This document shows positions 38,504 to 49,864 of a stretch of 64,000 nucleotides of DNA, one piece after another (position 1 is the stretch's first letter; every line of letters begins with the position of its first letter). The position numbers and the translations under genes are program-made. Source of the stretch: Gemella massiliensis. Lineage in GTDB: Bacteria > Bacillota > Bacilli > Staphylococcales > Gemellaceae. The notes below the pieces were generated by a model. The model was not told where the DNA came from. It saw only the letters and a list, made by a program, of their open reading frames with translations, and did no database searches. The stretch covers positions 407,343 through 471,342 of the forward strand of contig NZ_LT635546.1 in assembly GCF_900120125.1 (NCBI RefSeq). Reading direction: 5' to 3'.

Positions 38504-39790
38504 TTATTTCCACAAATCTTCTAACAAGTGCGTTTGTGTTCTATCTGGTCCGGTTGAAAATACGGAAATTTTTACACCCACCAATTCCTCAATTTTTTCT
38601 AAATATTTTCTTGCATTGGTAGGTAGTTCTTCTAATGATGATATACCGGTAATATCTTCGTTAAAACCTGATAATGTTTCGTAAATTGGTTTGCAATCTT
38701 TTATAATATTTTCATTTGCAGGATACTCTGTTAAAATTTCTCCCTTATAGTCATAAGCTGTACAGATTTTTATTTCTTTAAGACCTGACAATACATCAAG
38801 GCAGTTGACCGATAAGTTTGTCATACCTGACACACGTGCTGAATGACGCATTACAACAGTGTCAAACCAACCTATACGACGTGGACGTTTTGTTACCGTT
38901 CCATATTCATGTCCCACTTCACGAATTGTATCCCCAACTTCATCAAATAATTCTGTTGGAAATGGTCCGTCACCTACACGAGAAGTGTATGCTTTACAAA
39001 TGCCAAGGACTTTAAAACCGTTTGTCGGAACAAAACCGTTACCTATAGTAATTCCGCCGGCACTTGGATTTGATGATGTAACATAAGGATATGTCCCATG
39101 GTCAATATCAAGCATTACCCCTTGTGCTCCTTCAAATAAAATATTTTTTCTTTCTTTCTGAGCATCTCCTAACACTTTTGATGTATCGGTAACATATTGT
39201 GCTAACTGTTTTCCGTATTCAAAATATTCGTTAAAAATTTCTTCAACTGTAAAACCATCAACACCGTAAATTTTTTCAAATACTTCATTTTTTTCTTTCA
39301 GATTCTGTTCTAATTTTTTCTTAAATAATTCTTTATCTAATAAATCAGCAATACGTACTCCACAACGTTTATACTTATCTACATAACATGGCCCGATACC
39401 TTTTTTAGTAGTACCTATTTTGTTGTCCCCACGTCTTGCTTCTTCTACTTCATCAAGTTTCAAGTGATATGGCAATACTACATGTGCTCTGTTAGAAATC
39501 CTTAAACCGTTACATGTTACACCACTTTCTTTTAGACGGTTAATTTCACCGCAAATCCATTTCGGATCAACTACTAAACCATTACCTATAACAGATAATT
39601 TCTCATCATTAAAAATACCGGATGGAATAAGTTGTAGTTTATAAGTTTTACCGTCGAACTTAATTGTATGTCCTGCATTGTTACCACCTTGATAACGTGC
39701 TATAACATCAGCACGCTCTGCTAAAAAATCGGTGATTTTACCTTTCCCTTCATCACCCCATTGTGAACCTACTACTACAATTATTGACAT
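38504..39790 (-). CDS. purA: Adenylosuccinate synthetase
   Basis: PurA joins IMP and Asp with GTP in the first step to AMP. The P-loop variant [11 protein letters not shown] at the N-terminus, HVVLPYH-type region, [11 protein letters not shown] and the C-terminal [12 protein letters not shown] are conserved. The frame is open to 39862, but ATG 39790 is chosen: it has AGGAGG upstream and gives the standard N-terminus [15 protein letters not shown] and 428 residues. It is monocistronic, apart from the pur operon, with a PurBox-bearing promoter. Confidence 0.97.
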   Translation of the reverse strand: MSIIVVVGSQWGDEGKGKITDFLAERADVIARYQGGNNAGHTIKFDGKTYKLQLIPSGIFNDEKLSVIGNGLVVDPKWICGEINRLKESGVTCNGLRISNRAHVVLPYHLKLDEVEEARRGDNKIGTTKKGIGPCYVDKYKRCGVRIADLLDKELFKKKLEQNLKEKNEVFEKIYGVDGFTVEEIFNEYFEYGKQLAQYVTDTSKVLGDAQKERKNILFEGAQGVMLDIDHGTYPYVTSSNPSAGGITIGNGFVPTNGFKVLGICKAYTSRVGDGPFPTELFDEVGDTIREVGHEYGTVTKRPRRIGWFDTVVMRHSARVSGMTNLSVNCLDVLSGLKEIKICTAYDYKGEILTEYPANENIIKDCKPIYETLSGFNEDITGISSLEELPTNARKYLEKIEELVGVKISVFSTGPDRTQTHLLEDLWK

Positions 39791-39830
39791 TAGTTGTGCC
39801 TCCTGAAAGCTATTATTTTTTCCATTAATT

Positions 39831-39863
39831 ATTATACCACAAATACGGATATTTGCGAACATT
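39831..39863 (-). promoter_or_regulatory. purA promoter with PurBox-like sites
   Basis: On the - strand: TTCGCA (39854-39859), 17-nt spacer, TATAAT (39831-39836) with TGG (extended -10). On the + strand ATTTGCGAACATT (39851-39863) matches the PurR box AWWWCCGAACWWT at all but one base, and AAATACGGATATT (39841-39853) is a weaker copy directly abutting it. Both cover the -35 and spacer, as expected for repression by PurR. Confidence 0.6.
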
Positions 39864-40002
39864 TTTTTATAATTTTATAAAAAATTGTGTAAAATATAAT
39901 ATAAAAGTGAATTTACATAATTTTTTTGTTATTTTTATTATAAAAAACGATTATTATATATAAACTGTGTATAAATTACTTTAAATAAATACGAAATATT
40001 AA

Positions 40003-40146
40003 AATATCATTTCCTATTTATATCTAGTATATTATATAGGAGTTGGATACTATATTAAATCTAACTACGAAGGAGATCGTGATATACACTATACAATAAT
40101 ATATAGAAATGAATTGGAGTTTAAAAAACTATTTGAAAAATGCTAA
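40003..40146 (+). pseudogene. Possible 3' remnant of an unknown gene
   Basis: A 47-codon open stretch with no start codon encodes a protein-like sequence (GVGYYIKSNYEGDRDIHY, then a charged helix ending KKLFEKC). Its TAA falls inside the left arm of the hairpin at 40136-40171, the same stop-in-terminator arrangement seen for the real gene at 12386. It lies in a 470-nt gap between fhs and purA. The family is not recognised. It may be only chance. Confidence 0.3.
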
Positions 40147-40173
40147 GCAACATCATGTTGCTTAGCATTTTAT
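40134..40173. terminator. Bidirectional hairpin terminator downstream of fhs
   Basis: AAAATGCTAAGCAAC (40137-40151) is exactly complementary to GTTGCTTAGCATTTT (40157-40171), loop ATCAT. It lies about 90 nt after the fhs stop. The remaining gap 39864-40002 is AT-rich with nothing recognisable. Confidence 0.75.
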
Positions 40174-40262
40174 CCTTATTTTTTCTCATACCCCATACTT
40201 GACACAGAGCTACTTTATTTTCCGGTTCTACTTTCTATATTATACTTATTTGATTAATTATT

Positions 40263-41918
40263 TTAGAATATTCCTAAAATTGTTTCTGTTTCTTCATCTA
40301 TATTGATATTTAATGCACTTGGTACTTTTGGTAATCCCGGCATTGTCAGTACTTTATTAGCGTACGCTACCACAAATCCTGCTCCGCTACGTAGTTTTAC
40401 ATCACTGATTGTAATATTAAATCCATGTGGTCGACCTTTCAATTTTGAATTATCAGAAAGTGATAATGGTGTTTTCGCCATACAAACCGGTAAATTTCCG
40501 AAACCTAACTTTTCGATTTTTTCTATTTCTTCTTTTACTTCATCAGTAATATTTACACCATCTGCACCGTAGATTTCACGACAGATAGTTTCGATTTTTT
40601 CTATTATCGATACTTCGTCTTTATACAGTAATTTTAACTTTTTATCATTACTTTCTACAACTTTTACTACTTTTTCAGCTAAATCTATTCCGCCTATGCC
40701 ACCTTTTTCCCAAACTTCTACACGAGAAAATTCAACATTTTTTTCTTTTGCCCAATTTTCTAAAAATTCCAGTTCTTTTACTGTATCAGTAATAAAAACA
40801 TTTAGGGCTATTATAACCAGTAAATTAAATTTTCGTAAATTTTCAATATGTTTTTCTAAATTTTTTACCCCTTTTGCCAATGCTTCTAAATTTTCTTCTT
40901 TTAAGTTTTTTTCTTCAATATCACCATGAAGTTTTAATGCTTTAATAGTAGCCACAACTACAGCAGCTTTCGGATTAAGACCTGCCTTACGACATTTTAT
41001 ATTTAAAAATTTTTCAGCACCAAGGTCTGCTCCAAATCCCGCTTCTGTAATAACGTAATCTGCATATTTCAAAGCTGTTTTTGTTGCCAAAATTGAGTTA
41101 CAGCCATGAGCAATATTCGCAAACGGACCTCCATGAATAATAGCCGGATTATTTTCTAACGTTTGAACAATATTAGGTTTAATTGCATCTTTTAACAGAG
41201 AAGTAATAACCCCTTCAATCTTCAAATCCTTAAGATATACCGGATCTCCTTTTTTATTATAAGCTACTAATATATTACTTAGTTTTTCTTTTAAATCACC
41301 AAGATTTTCTGATAGGCATAAAATCGCCATAATTTCACTGGCAACTGTAATATCAAAACCATCTCTACGTTCCAATTCTGTTCCTACATTGATTTTTATA
41401 TGACGTAAATCACGTGCATTCATATCCATTACACGATTAAAAATAATTTTATCAATTTCAAGTTCATTACCTTGAAATACATGATTATTAACAAGAACTG
41501 CTATTGCATTATGAGCGGTTGTAATAGCGTGCATATCACCGGTAAAGTGTAAGTTGATGTCCTCCATAGGAACAACCTGTGCATATCCTCCACCTGCTGC
41601 ACCACCTTTTCTCCCTAATACAGGGCCTAATGACGGTTCACGTAACGCTACACACGATTTTTTACCAATTTTATTTAGAGCATCTGACAACCCTATGGTA
41701 ACAGTTGACTTACCTTCTCCACTTGATGTTGGGTTGATTGAAGTTACTAAGATTAAATTAGCATCCTCTTTAATATTTTTCTTTATATTTTTTGTTTGAA
41801 TTTTGGCTTTATAATTACCATATAAAATCAAATCATTTTCACTTATTCCTAATTTATTTGCCACTGTTTTAATATCTTGTTTTTTACATTCATTTGAAAT
41901 TTGAAAATCTGATTTCAT
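40263..41918 (-). CDS. fhs: Formate-tetrahydrofolate ligase
   Basis: It makes 10-formyl-THF from formate, ATP and THF; that cofactor feeds the PurN and PurH steps encoded nearby. The P-loop TSGEGKSTVTIGL, EPSLGPVLGRKGGAAGGGY, THE FTGDMHA region and the C-terminal MPGLPKVPSA are conserved in 551 residues. It follows purB by 56 nt and is probably cotranscribed. AGAGGT lies upstream of the ATG. Confidence 0.96.
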   Translation of the reverse strand: MKSDFQISNECKKQDIKTVANKLGISENDLILYGNYKAKIQTKNIKKNIKEDANLILVTSINPTSSGEGKSTVTIGLSDALNKIGKKSCVALREPSLGPVLGRKGGAAGGGYAQVVPMEDINLHFTGDMHAITTAHNAIAVLVNNHVFQGNELEIDKIIFNRVMDMNARDLRHIKINVGTELERRDGFDITVASEIMAILCLSENLGDLKEKLSNILVAYNKKGDPVYLKDLKIEGVITSLLKDAIKPNIVQTLENNPAIIHGGPFANIAHGCNSILATKTALKYADYVITEAGFGADLGAEKFLNIKCRKAGLNPKAAVVVATIKALKLHGDIEEKNLKEENLEALAKGVKNLEKHIENLRKFNLLVIIALNVFITDTVKELEFLENWAKEKNVEFSRVEVWEKGGIGGIDLAEKVVKVVESNDKKLKLLYKDEVSIIEKIETICREIYGADGVNITDEVKEEIEKIEKLGFGNLPVCMAKTPLSLSDNSKLKGRPHGFNITISDVKLRSGAGFVVAYANKVLTMPGLPKVPSALNINIDEETETILGIF

Positions 41919-41974
41919 TTATCATACCTCTTTTCTATAAGGGTTATTTTTTATATAAATCACGATGTTTTAAA

Positions 41975-43279
41975 TTATTCTTCCAATCCCGGGACACGTT
42001 TATAAATTTTATCAATATTTATCAAATGAACATTTAGGTCAAAACAACTGTCCAATATTTCTTTTGATACCGTTTTTTGAATAATTTCATTTTCTTCTAA
42101 TAATTGTTTAAATGGAATATTTTCGAACCATGATCTCATTGCCAACGGTTGTACTAAATCATATGCTTCTTCGCGAGAAAATCCATAATTTTTAATTAGA
42201 TTACTCATAGTTCTTTGAGCAAAAATAACCCCATTAGTTGCATAAATATTTTTAATCATATTATCGGTAAATACTGTCAGATTTTTTACAACATTTGTAA
42301 AACGATTTAACATATAATCTAACAATGTTGTTGCATCATTACTTAAAATACGTTCTGCGCTTGAATGTGAAATATCACGTTCATGCCATAAAGGAATATT
42401 TTCATAAGCAGCTAGCATATAACCACGCATAATTCTGGCACAACCCGCCATATTTTCACTTGAAATAGGGTTTCGTTTGTGTGGCATTGCACTGGAACCT
42501 TTCTGATTTTTTGAAAAGAACTCTTCTGCTTCACGAACTTCTGTTCTTTGCAAGTGACGAATTTCTACCCCTATTTTCTCAATAGAGCTTGCAATTAATG
42601 CCAATGTCGCATAGTAATCAGCGTGTCTGTCACGTTGTAGAGTTTGTGTCGAAATGTTACTTGACTCTATTCCTAATTTTTTACATACATAGTCTTGTAC
42701 TTCCGGTGGCGTATTAGAAAATGTTCCTACTGCACCGGAAATTTTCCCTACTTCAATGATTTTTCTTACTTCATTAAAACGTTTAAGATGACGATTAAAT
42801 TCATCATAGTATAGTGCAAACTTTAATCCGAAACTACTTATATCGGCATGAACTCCGTGAGTACGTCCAATACATGGAGTAAATTTGTACTGCAATGCTT
42901 TTTCTTTTAATACTTCTTGAAATTTTAATAAATCTTGATACAAAATATCGTTTGCCTGTTTATATAAATATCCGTATGCAGTATCAACTACATCTGTTGA
43001 TGTTAAACCGTAGTGTATCCATTTTTTTTCATCACCTAAGTAACTTGATACATTGCGAGTAAAAGCTACTATATCATGTTTTGTTTCTTTTTCCAATTCA
43101 AAAATTCCTTTTAAATCAAATTTTGCATTGGTAAATAATTTTTCCACATCTTTTTTCGGAACAACTCCTAGTTCACTCCATGCTTCGGTAGCATATAATT
43201 CAACTTCTAAATATGCTTTAAAGCGATTTTCATCACTGAAAACATTACGCATTACTTCTCTGCTATATCTTTCAATCAT
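41975..43279 (-). CDS. purB: Adenylosuccinate lyase
   Basis: PurB acts twice in purine synthesis, on SAICAR and on adenylosuccinate. The fumarase/aspartase superfamily signature [12 protein letters not shown] is present, with TSTDVVDTA and [14 protein letters not shown], in 434 residues. It is separated from purD by 120 nt with a possible weak promoter on the - strand (TTGATG and CATAAT, 18-nt spacing), so it may be both part of the operon read-through and separately expressed with fhs. Confidence 0.96.
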   Translation of the reverse strand: MIERYSREVMRNVFSDENRFKAYLEVELYATEAWSELGVVPKKDVEKLFTNAKFDLKGIFELEKETKHDIVAFTRNVSSYLGDEKKWIHYGLTSTDVVDTAYGYLYKQANDILYQDLLKFQEVLKEKALQYKFTPCIGRTHGVHADISSFGLKFALYYDEFNRHLKRFNEVRKIIEVGKISGAVGTFSNTPPEVQDYVCKKLGIESSNISTQTLQRDRHADYYATLALIASSIEKIGVEIRHLQRTEVREAEEFFSKNQKGSSAMPHKRNPISSENMAGCARIMRGYMLAAYENIPLWHERDISHSSAERILSNDATTLLDYMLNRFTNVVKNLTVFTDNMIKNIYATNGVIFAQRTMSNLIKNYGFSREEAYDLVQPLAMRSWFENIPFKQLLEENEIIQKTVSKEILDSCFDLNVHLINIDKIYKRVPGLEE

Positions 43280-43399
43280 TTAAAATAATCTCCTGCCATT
43301 AATAAAAATACTGTGGGATAAACAATCAACTTTATCACAATTATTATGTATATTAAAAATTATTAACATCAATAATAAACTAATATACTAACACATTTT

Positions 43400-44635
43400 T
43401 TATAAGGATAAATGACCTATATCTCGTCTGAAAAATAGTTCTTTACATTCTATTTTTTCTATTTCATTATATACTTTTTCTCGTGCTTCTTGCAAGGTTT
43501 TTCCATTTGCACATACTAATATAACACGTCCGCCATTTATAACAATTTCACCGGATACCTTTTTTGTTCCCATGTGAAAAACGGGTGTCGATACTTTATC
43601 TAAACCTTTAATTATTGCACCTTTTTCACTATGTTCCGGATAACCTTTAGCTGCCATTACCACCCCGATAAATGCATCACTGTTCCATTTTAGTTCAATA
43701 TCTTTTCCATCAATCACATTGTTAGCAATATCATACAAACTACTCTCTAATTTCAGTAATAATATTTCACTTTCAGGATCTCCAAAACGAACATTAAATT
43801 CAATAGTTTTAATACCGTTTTTACATTTCATAAGCCCGGCATACAAAATGCCGTAAAATGGCATCCCCTCGTCACTCATTGCATTAACAATAGGTTGAAC
43901 TACTTTTTCAATTCCTTCTTTTATGTCATCTACAGTGATTTTTTTCAGCGGAGTATAAGCTCCCATCCCTCCGGTATTTAACCCTTGATCATTATCAAAA
44001 GCTCGCTTGTGATCTTGTGCAATTTCCATTGGATAAACCTTTTTATTCGAAACGAAGCACATTAATGAAAATTCTTCTCCTTGAAGAAATTCTTCAATTA
44101 CGACTTTAGCACCTGCTGAATTAAACTTGGAATTACACATCATTTCTTTTAATTCATACTGTGCTTCTTCTAAAGTATTCGCAATAATAACACCTTTACC
44201 TGCTGCTAAACCGTCAGCTTTTAAAACTATAGGCACTTGTTGTTCAGCTAAATATTCACTAGCTTTTTTATAATCACTAAAACTTTCATATTTAGCAGTT
44301 GGAATATCGTATTTTTTCATCATCATTTTTGAAAATACTTTACTTCCTTCTAATTGTGCAGCTTTTTTACTTGGTCCAAAAGCACGAACATCTTTTTCTT
44401 GAAGTTTATCAATAAGTCCATTAACTAATGGTACTTCCGGGCCGACAAATACTAGGTCTATATTGTTTTCTTTTGCATAACTTGGTATTTGGTCTTCATT
44501 TATTGTTACGCACGTTCCAAACTCTTCGACCGCAGGATTAATTTCTGTCATAAATATTTCATGACCCTCTTTATAAAGTTTATATGCAATAGCGTGTTCT
44601 CTTCCGCCATTACCGACTATTAATACTTTTGCCAT
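43400..44635 (-). CDS. purD: Phosphoribosylamine-glycine ligase (GARS)
   Basis: It condenses phosphoribosylamine with Gly (step 2). The N domain starts VLIVGNGGREHAIAYKL. ATP-grasp motifs (LKADGLAAGKGVI, EEFLQGEEFSLMCF, NVRFGDPESE) are intact over 411 residues. It is the last gene of purEKLCFMNHD, 2 nt after purH. Confidence 0.97.
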   Translation of the reverse strand: MAKVLIVGNGGREHAIAYKLYKEGHEIFMTEINPAVEEFGTCVTINEDQIPSYAKENNIDLVFVGPEVPLVNGLIDKLQEKDVRAFGPSKKAAQLEGSKVFSKMMMKKYDIPTAKYESFSDYKKASEYLAEQQVPIVLKADGLAAGKGVIIANTLEEAQYELKEMMCNSKFNSAGAKVVIEEFLQGEEFSLMCFVSNKKVYPMEIAQDHKRAFDNDQGLNTGGMGAYTPLKKITVDDIKEGIEKVVQPIVNAMSDEGMPFYGILYAGLMKCKNGIKTIEFNVRFGDPESEILLLKLESSLYDIANNVIDGKDIELKWNSDAFIGVVMAAKGYPEHSEKGAIIKGLDKVSTPVFHMGTKKVSGEIVINGGRVILVCANGKTLQEAREKVYNEIEKIECKELFFRRDIGHLSL

Positions 44636-44637
44636 AA

Positions 44638-46158
44638 TTAGTGTTTAAAGTGGCGAATTTTACTGAAGACCATTGCCACTCCTTTCTCATTGCAAGCATC
44701 AATGCTTTCTTGATCCCGAATAGAACCTCCCGGTTGAACTATTGCTGAAATTCCATATTTAGCTGCCAAATCTACACTATCACGCATTGGAAAGTACGCA
44801 TCTGATGCCAAAATTGCACCCTTTGCTTTTTCTCCGGCTTGCTCAAGAGCAATTTTACATGAACCGACACGATTCATTTGTCCTGCTCCGATTCCCAAAG
44901 TTTGAGAATTCTTCACTACCACAATAGCATTTGATTTTACATGTTTTACTACCTTTAACCCAAATTCTATATCTTTTTGTTGTTCAGCGGTAATTTTTTT
45001 ATAAGTTACATCTATATATTCATCAGCAAGTTTGTCATTAAAATCTTGAACCAGTATGCCTCCACGAACACTTTTAATTTGTTCAACTGAATTATTGTTT
45101 TTTTCGCTTAACTTATAAATACGTAAATTTTTCTTCTTAGTCAATATATCCAACGCTTCCTTCTCATAATCATTAGCCAAAATAATTTCCAAGAAAGTTT
45201 TACTCATTTTTTCAGCCGTACGAATATCGATTACTCCATTAATCGCAATAATACCACCGTATATTGATACAGGATCTGCCTCGTAAGCACGACTATACGC
45301 CTCAAAAACATCTTTACCGACAGCAACACCACAAGGGTTCATATGCTTAACAGCAATACAAGTAGTTTCATCAAATTCATTCAATATATCTAATGCAGCA
45401 CTTGCATCTTGAATATTATTGTAAGACATCGCTTTGCCATGTAATTGAACGGCATTGTGCAGTGCATAACTTTCATTGTTATTTTGAACATAATGATGTG
45501 CTTTTTGATGCGGATTTTCTCCATAACGTAAAGTATCTTGTAATTTATACGAAATTGTTAATTTTTCCGGAACTAAGCTATCTTTTTTATTAAAATAATT
45601 TGCAATAGCTGCGTCATAACTTGCTGTTGTATTAAATACTTTTATTGCTAAAGAACGTCGTGTTGATAAAGAAATGCTACCATTTTCTAATTCTTTCAAA
45701 ATTTTATCGTAATCAGCAATATCAGTTACTACAACCACATCATTAAAATTTTTTGCAGCACTTCTTAACATACTGGGGCCACCAATATCAATATTTTCAA
45801 TAATTTCTTCTTCAGTTACATCAATTTTTTTTATCGTTTGTTCAAAAGGGTATAAATTTACACAAACTAAATCTATATATTCTATATTATTTTCTCTTAT
45901 ATGCTTATTGTGTAATTTGTTCCCACGTTTTGAAAGTAATCCTCCATGAATTTTAGGGTGCAGTGTTTTTACACGTCCTTCTAAAATTTCAGGAAAATGT
46001 GTTATATCTTCAATACTTATACATGAAACACCGTTATTTTTTAAATGAGTAAATGTTCCTCCTGTACTAATAATTTCATATCCGTATTTCTCTAAACCTT
46101 TCGCAAATTCTACAATATTCGTTTTATCACTTACACTAATTAATGCTCTTTTTGTCAT
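44638..46158 (-). CDS. purH: Bifunctional AICAR transformylase/IMP cyclohydrolase
   Basis: It carries out the last two steps to IMP. The N-terminal MGS-like cyclohydrolase domain begins RALISVSDKTNIVEFAKGLE. The transformylase domain (about 200-506) contains LRYGENPHQKAH, AVKHMNPCGVAV and the C-terminal GSIRDQESIDACNEKGV. The length of 506 residues is standard. It shares a 4-nt overlap with purN. Confidence 0.97.
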   Translation of the reverse strand: MTKRALISVSDKTNIVEFAKGLEKYGYEIISTGGTFTHLKNNGVSCISIEDITHFPEILEGRVKTLHPKIHGGLLSKRGNKLHNKHIRENNIEYIDLVCVNLYPFEQTIKKIDVTEEEIIENIDIGGPSMLRSAAKNFNDVVVVTDIADYDKILKELENGSISLSTRRSLAIKVFNTTASYDAAIANYFNKKDSLVPEKLTISYKLQDTLRYGENPHQKAHHYVQNNNESYALHNAVQLHGKAMSYNNIQDASAALDILNEFDETTCIAVKHMNPCGVAVGKDVFEAYSRAYEADPVSIYGGIIAINGVIDIRTAEKMSKTFLEIILANDYEKEALDILTKKKNLRIYKLSEKNNNSVEQIKSVRGGILVQDFNDKLADEYIDVTYKKITAEQQKDIEFGLKVVKHVKSNAIVVVKNSQTLGIGAGQMNRVGSCKIALEQAGEKAKGAILASDAYFPMRDSVDLAAKYGISAIVQPGGSIRDQESIDACNEKGVAMVFSKIRHFKH

Positions 46159-46718
46159 AGCTCCTCCTCTAATAGTTTTAAAATAACATTTGGATAAAGT
46201 TCATGCTCTAATTTATGGATTTTTTCAGTTATTGTTTCTAATGTATCGTCACTTGATACTTTTAACGAACGTTGGGCTATTACCCTACCACCATCTAATT
46301 CTTCATTTACATAATGAATACTTATACCAATTTTATTTTCTCTTGCATTAAATGCTTGTTTAATGGCGTCTTTCCCTTTGTATTTTGGCAACAATGACGG
46401 ATGTAGATTTAAGATTGTTTTTTTATAATTTTCTAAAAAGTATGGAGAGATAATTCTCATATATCCTGCTAAAAAGATATAATCAAAATTCTTAACTTTT
46501 TCAAAAATTTCTTTTTCGTAGTCTTGTTTTGTCGAAAAATTTTTTGCAGAAAAAACATAGGTTGGAATACCTCTAGCTTGTGCTTTTTTAATAACTGCAG
46601 CATTTTTTTTATCACATACTAATAGTTCTATTACCATTTTTTCTTTTAAACGTTTATCATCCGCTATTTTTTCAAAATTACTACCTGTTCCTGATGCAAA
46701 AATGGCTACTTTCTTCAT
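46155..46718 (-). CDS. purN: Phosphoribosylglycinamide formyltransferase
   Basis: PurN transfers formyl from 10-formyl-THF to GAR. FASGTGSNFEKI at the N-terminus, LAGYMRIISPYF and the catalytic LNLHPSLLPKYKG segment with SIHYVNEELDGG are conserved in 187 residues. It overlaps purM and purH by 4 nt each, suggesting tight coupling. Confidence 0.96.
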   Translation of the reverse strand: MKKVAIFASGTGSNFEKIADDKRLKEKMVIELLVCDKKNAAVIKKAQARGIPTYVFSAKNFSTKQDYEKEIFEKVKNFDYIFLAGYMRIISPYFLENYKKTILNLHPSLLPKYKGKDAIKQAFNARENKIGISIHYVNEELDGGRVIAQRSLKVSSDDTLETITEKIHKLEHELYPNVILKLLEEEL

Positions 46719-47719
46719 ATTATTTTTATTCCACTTTCATTAGTTACTTCTCCTAAAACAAAGGAATTATCCAATAAAGATAAAGTTTTTCCTACATCTT
46801 CTTTTTCTACTACAAGTACCATACCGACACCCATATTAAAAATATGATACATTTCTTCTTCGTCTATACCACCTTTTTCTGCTAGAAAGTTAAAAATTTT
46901 TGGTACGCTATAAGAAGATTTGATAATTTTCATTCCTAAGCCATCTTTTAAACAGCGTGGCAAATTTTCATGAAAGCCCCCTCCCGTTATATGAGCAATT
47001 CCTGCTACTTTTACTTCTTTAAGAACCGTTAAAACTTCTTTAACATATATTTTTGTAGGTGTTAAAAGAGTTTCCCCTATTGTACTATCTTCAAATTTTT
47101 CATTTAAACTGATATTATTATCTTTTAAGATTTTTCTTACTAATGAAAAACCGTTTGAATGAACACCGCTAGATGCTAAACCGATAACTACTTGTCCGGC
47201 TTTAGTATTTTCGGGATTAAGTAACAATTCTTTTTCTTGTGCACCGACACAAAAACCTGCAATATCATACTCGCCATCTTCATAAAAACCGGACATTTCC
47301 GCTGTTTCTCCACCAACTATAGCACAATTGGCTTGCATACAACCTTCAGCTACACCTTCAACAATAGCTTCTACCTGTTTAGGATAATTTTTCCCAACAG
47401 CTAAATAATCTAAGAAAAACAAAGGTATTGCGCCTTGAGCAAGTATATCATTGGCACACATTGCCACTACATCAATACCGATAGTATTATGAATATTCAA
47501 TTCAAATGCCAACTTTAATTTAGTTCCTACACCATCAGTTCCACTTACTAAAACGGGATTTTTAAAGTTATAAGCACTAAGATCGAATGCTCCGCCAAAT
47601 CCCCCGATTGCTGACATCATACCCAAATTTTTTGTACGTTCTACATGTTTTTTTATACGTTCTACCGATTCGTATCCGGCTTGTAAACTAACACCACTTT
47701 CCTCATATTTTTTGCTCAT
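46715..47719 (-). CDS. purM: Phosphoribosylformylglycinamidine cyclo-ligase (AIR synthetase)
   Basis: PurM closes the imidazole ring. It is an AIR synthase-fold protein of 334 residues with [42 protein letters not shown] and [12 protein letters not shown]. It overlaps purF by 17 nt and purN by 4. Confidence 0.97.
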   Translation of the reverse strand: MSKKYEESGVSLQAGYESVERIKKHVERTKNLGMMSAIGGFGGAFDLSAYNFKNPVLVSGTDGVGTKLKLAFELNIHNTIGIDVVAMCANDILAQGAIPLFFLDYLAVGKNYPKQVEAIVEGVAEGCMQANCAIVGGETAEMSGFYEDGEYDIAGFCVGAQEKELLLNPENTKAGQVVIGLASSGVHSNGFSLVRKILKDNNISLNEKFEDSTIGETLLTPTKIYVKEVLTVLKEVKVAGIAHITGGGFHENLPRCLKDGLGMKIIKSSYSVPKIFNFLAEKGGIDEEEMYHIFNMGVGMVLVVEKEDVGKTLSLLDNSFVLGEVTNESGIKII

Positions 47720-49169
47720 TATTTTTACCCCTTTCTTGTAAAAATTTTTTTTGAATATCTGTCATTGAACTTATGTAATTATCTTCATAATCATATAACC
47801 CTGCCGAATAATCTCCATTGAAGCAATCCATACATAACCCTGTATATGGTGCATCATAATTAAGACCTATTGATTCTACTAAACCATCTTCACTTAAAAA
47901 TCCCAACGAATCAGCTCCTATTATTTCTTTAATTTCTGTTATTGTTTTATTAGCTGAAATTAATTCTTGTGTTGTTGAAATATCTATTCCGTAAAAACTT
48001 GGAAACATTAGTGGAGGACAGGCTATTCTTACATGTACTTCTCTTGCGCCCGCTTCTTTAAGTAATTGAACAATACGTTTACTTGTAGTTCCTCTTACAA
48101 TTGAGTCATCTACCATTACAATACTCTTACCTTTTACCACGCCTTTAACAGCGGATAATTTCATTCTAACTCCCTGTTCTCGCAATTTTTGAGTTGGCTG
48201 AATAAAGGTACGAGCTACATATTGATTTTTAATCAATCCCATTTCATAAGGTAGTCCACTTTCTTCTGCATAGCCACTTGCTGCTGATAATGATGAGTTT
48301 GGTACTCCAATAACCATATCGGCATCCGGAGTTGGTTGTTCCTTAGCCAAGCGGCGTCCGGTTCTTTTTCGTGCCGAGTGAACATTAATTCCTGCAATAT
48401 TTGAATCAGGACGTGCAAAATAGACATACTCCATAGCAGCAATAGCTACCAAAGTGTTATTGGTATATTTTTCAATACGAATTCCATCATCATCAATTAT
48501 AACCATCTCTCCCGCACCGACATTACAAACAAATTCTGCACCTACAACATCAATAGCACAGGTTTCACTAGCTGCCACATATGCTCCGTTCTTTGTTTTT
48601 CCTATTGCTAAAGGTCTTAAACCATTTGGATCTACTGCACCATATAAAGCATCTTTTGTTAAAAGCAAATACGTAAAACCGCCCTTAATTTTTTGTAAAC
48701 TTTCTTTTAATTGTTCTTTAAATGTTGATTTACCACTTCTTCTTATTAAATGAATTAAAACTTCCGTATCTGATGATGAGTGAAAAATTGCCCCATCTTG
48801 TTCTAATTCACGTCGTAAAGTTTTAGCATTAATTAAATTACCGTTATGACAAACGCCTACACTCATATCATAAAAATGGTATAAGAAAGGTTGAATATTT
48901 TGAATACTATTGTTACCTGATGTTGCATATCTAACGTGTCCTATTGCACTGTTACCTACAAGATGTTCTAATTTTTCCTTATCACGAAATACTTCTGAAA
49001 CCAAACCTAAATCTCGATACCCTCTTAAAGTATTATTATCGCGTGAAACTATTCCAGCCCCTTCTTGACCGCGATGTTGTAAACTATGTAATCCAAAGTA
49101 CGTAACATTACTTGCAGATGGATGATTCCAAATACCGAACACACCACACTCTTCATTAATCCCTCGCAT
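47703..49169 (-). CDS. purF: Amidophosphoribosyltransferase
   Basis: PurF catalyses the committed step, PRPP plus Gln to phosphoribosylamine. The N-terminal Ntn glutaminase begins after a 7-residue propeptide: MRGINEE then Cys8 (CGVFGIWNH), as in Bacillus PurF, which is autoprocessed. The PRTase motif [17 protein letters not shown] is intact. The late CMDCFNG matches the Fe-S type C-terminus region. 488 residues. It overlaps purC by 14 nt. Confidence 0.97.
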   Translation of the reverse strand: MRGINEECGVFGIWNHPSASNVTYFGLHSLQHRGQEGAGIVSRDNNTLRGYRDLGLVSEVFRDKEKLEHLVGNSAIGHVRYATSGNNSIQNIQPFLYHFYDMSVGVCHNGNLINAKTLRRELEQDGAIFHSSSDTEVLIHLIRRSGKSTFKEQLKESLQKIKGGFTYLLLTKDALYGAVDPNGLRPLAIGKTKNGAYVAASETCAIDVVGAEFVCNVGAGEMVIIDDDGIRIEKYTNNTLVAIAAMEYVYFARPDSNIAGINVHSARKRTGRRLAKEQPTPDADMVIGVPNSSLSAASGYAEESGLPYEMGLIKNQYVARTFIQPTQKLREQGVRMKLSAVKGVVKGKSIVMVDDSIVRGTTSKRIVQLLKEAGAREVHVRIACPPLMFPSFYGIDISTTQELISANKTITEIKEIIGADSLGFLSEDGLVESIGLNYDAPYTGLCMDCFNGDYSAGLYDYEDNYISSMTDIQKKFLQERGKNNEQKI

Positions 49170-49863
49170 CTTCTAATCTCCTTAAAACTTCTTCATAAGC
49201 TTCCATCACCGAACCTAAATCTCTTCTAAATCTATCTTTATCTAATTTTTCATTTGTATCTTTGTCCCATAGGCGACAAGTATCCGGAGAAATTTCATCA
49301 GCTAAAATAATATTTCCATCCTTATCACGACCAAACTCTATTTTGAAATCTACCAAAATTAAATTGGCTTTTAAATATAATTTTTGGAGTAAACTATTAA
49401 TTTTAAGTGCTTGCATTCTTATATTTTCCAATTCTTCTTCCGTTACAATTTCCAATGCGACGGCATGATCGTTATTAATTAACGGATCGTTAAGCTCATC
49501 ATTTTTATAACTAAGTTCAAAAATCGGCTTTATCAATTTTTTTCCTTCTTCAATACCATATTTTTTAGCCATTGAGCCTGCAACTATATTGCGAATTATT
49601 ACTTCCAACGGAATAATTGTTACATGTTTACAAAGTTGATCTGTTTCATTTATTTTTTTTATAAAATGAGTTTTGATGCCTTCTTTTTCTAAGTATTCAA
49701 AGATTAATGAAGTAATGGTATTATTGAAAACTCCTTTCCCTTCAAACTCTTCTTTTTTTACGCCGTTGAATGCTGTAGCACTATTTTTGTAGTGAACGTA
49801 AATTTCATCATCATTAGCACATTCGAACAATTGTTTTGCTTTTCCTTCATATAATAATTTCAT
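49156..49863 (-). CDS. purC: SAICAR synthetase
   Basis: PurC adds Asp to CAIR. The sequence [13 protein letters not shown] at the N-terminus, [16 protein letters not shown] and [14 protein letters not shown] and [12 protein letters not shown] are conserved in 235 residues. It lies 1 nt after purL and overlaps purF by 14 nt. Confidence 0.97.
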   Translation of the reverse strand: MKLLYEGKAKQLFECANDDEIYVHYKNSATAFNGVKKEEFEGKGVFNNTITSLIFEYLEKEGIKTHFIKKINETDQLCKHVTIIPLEVIIRNIVAGSMAKKYGIEEGKKLIKPIFELSYKNDELNDPLINNDHAVALEIVTEEELENIRMQALKINSLLQKLYLKANLILVDFKIEFGRDKDGNIILADEISPDTCRLWDKDTNEKLDKDRFRRDLGSVMEAYEEVLRRLEDARD

Positions 49864-49864
49864 T

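Noticed and set aside
38859..39086. + strand frames opposite purA
   Set aside because: They are mirror frames of a conserved gene with atypical composition.
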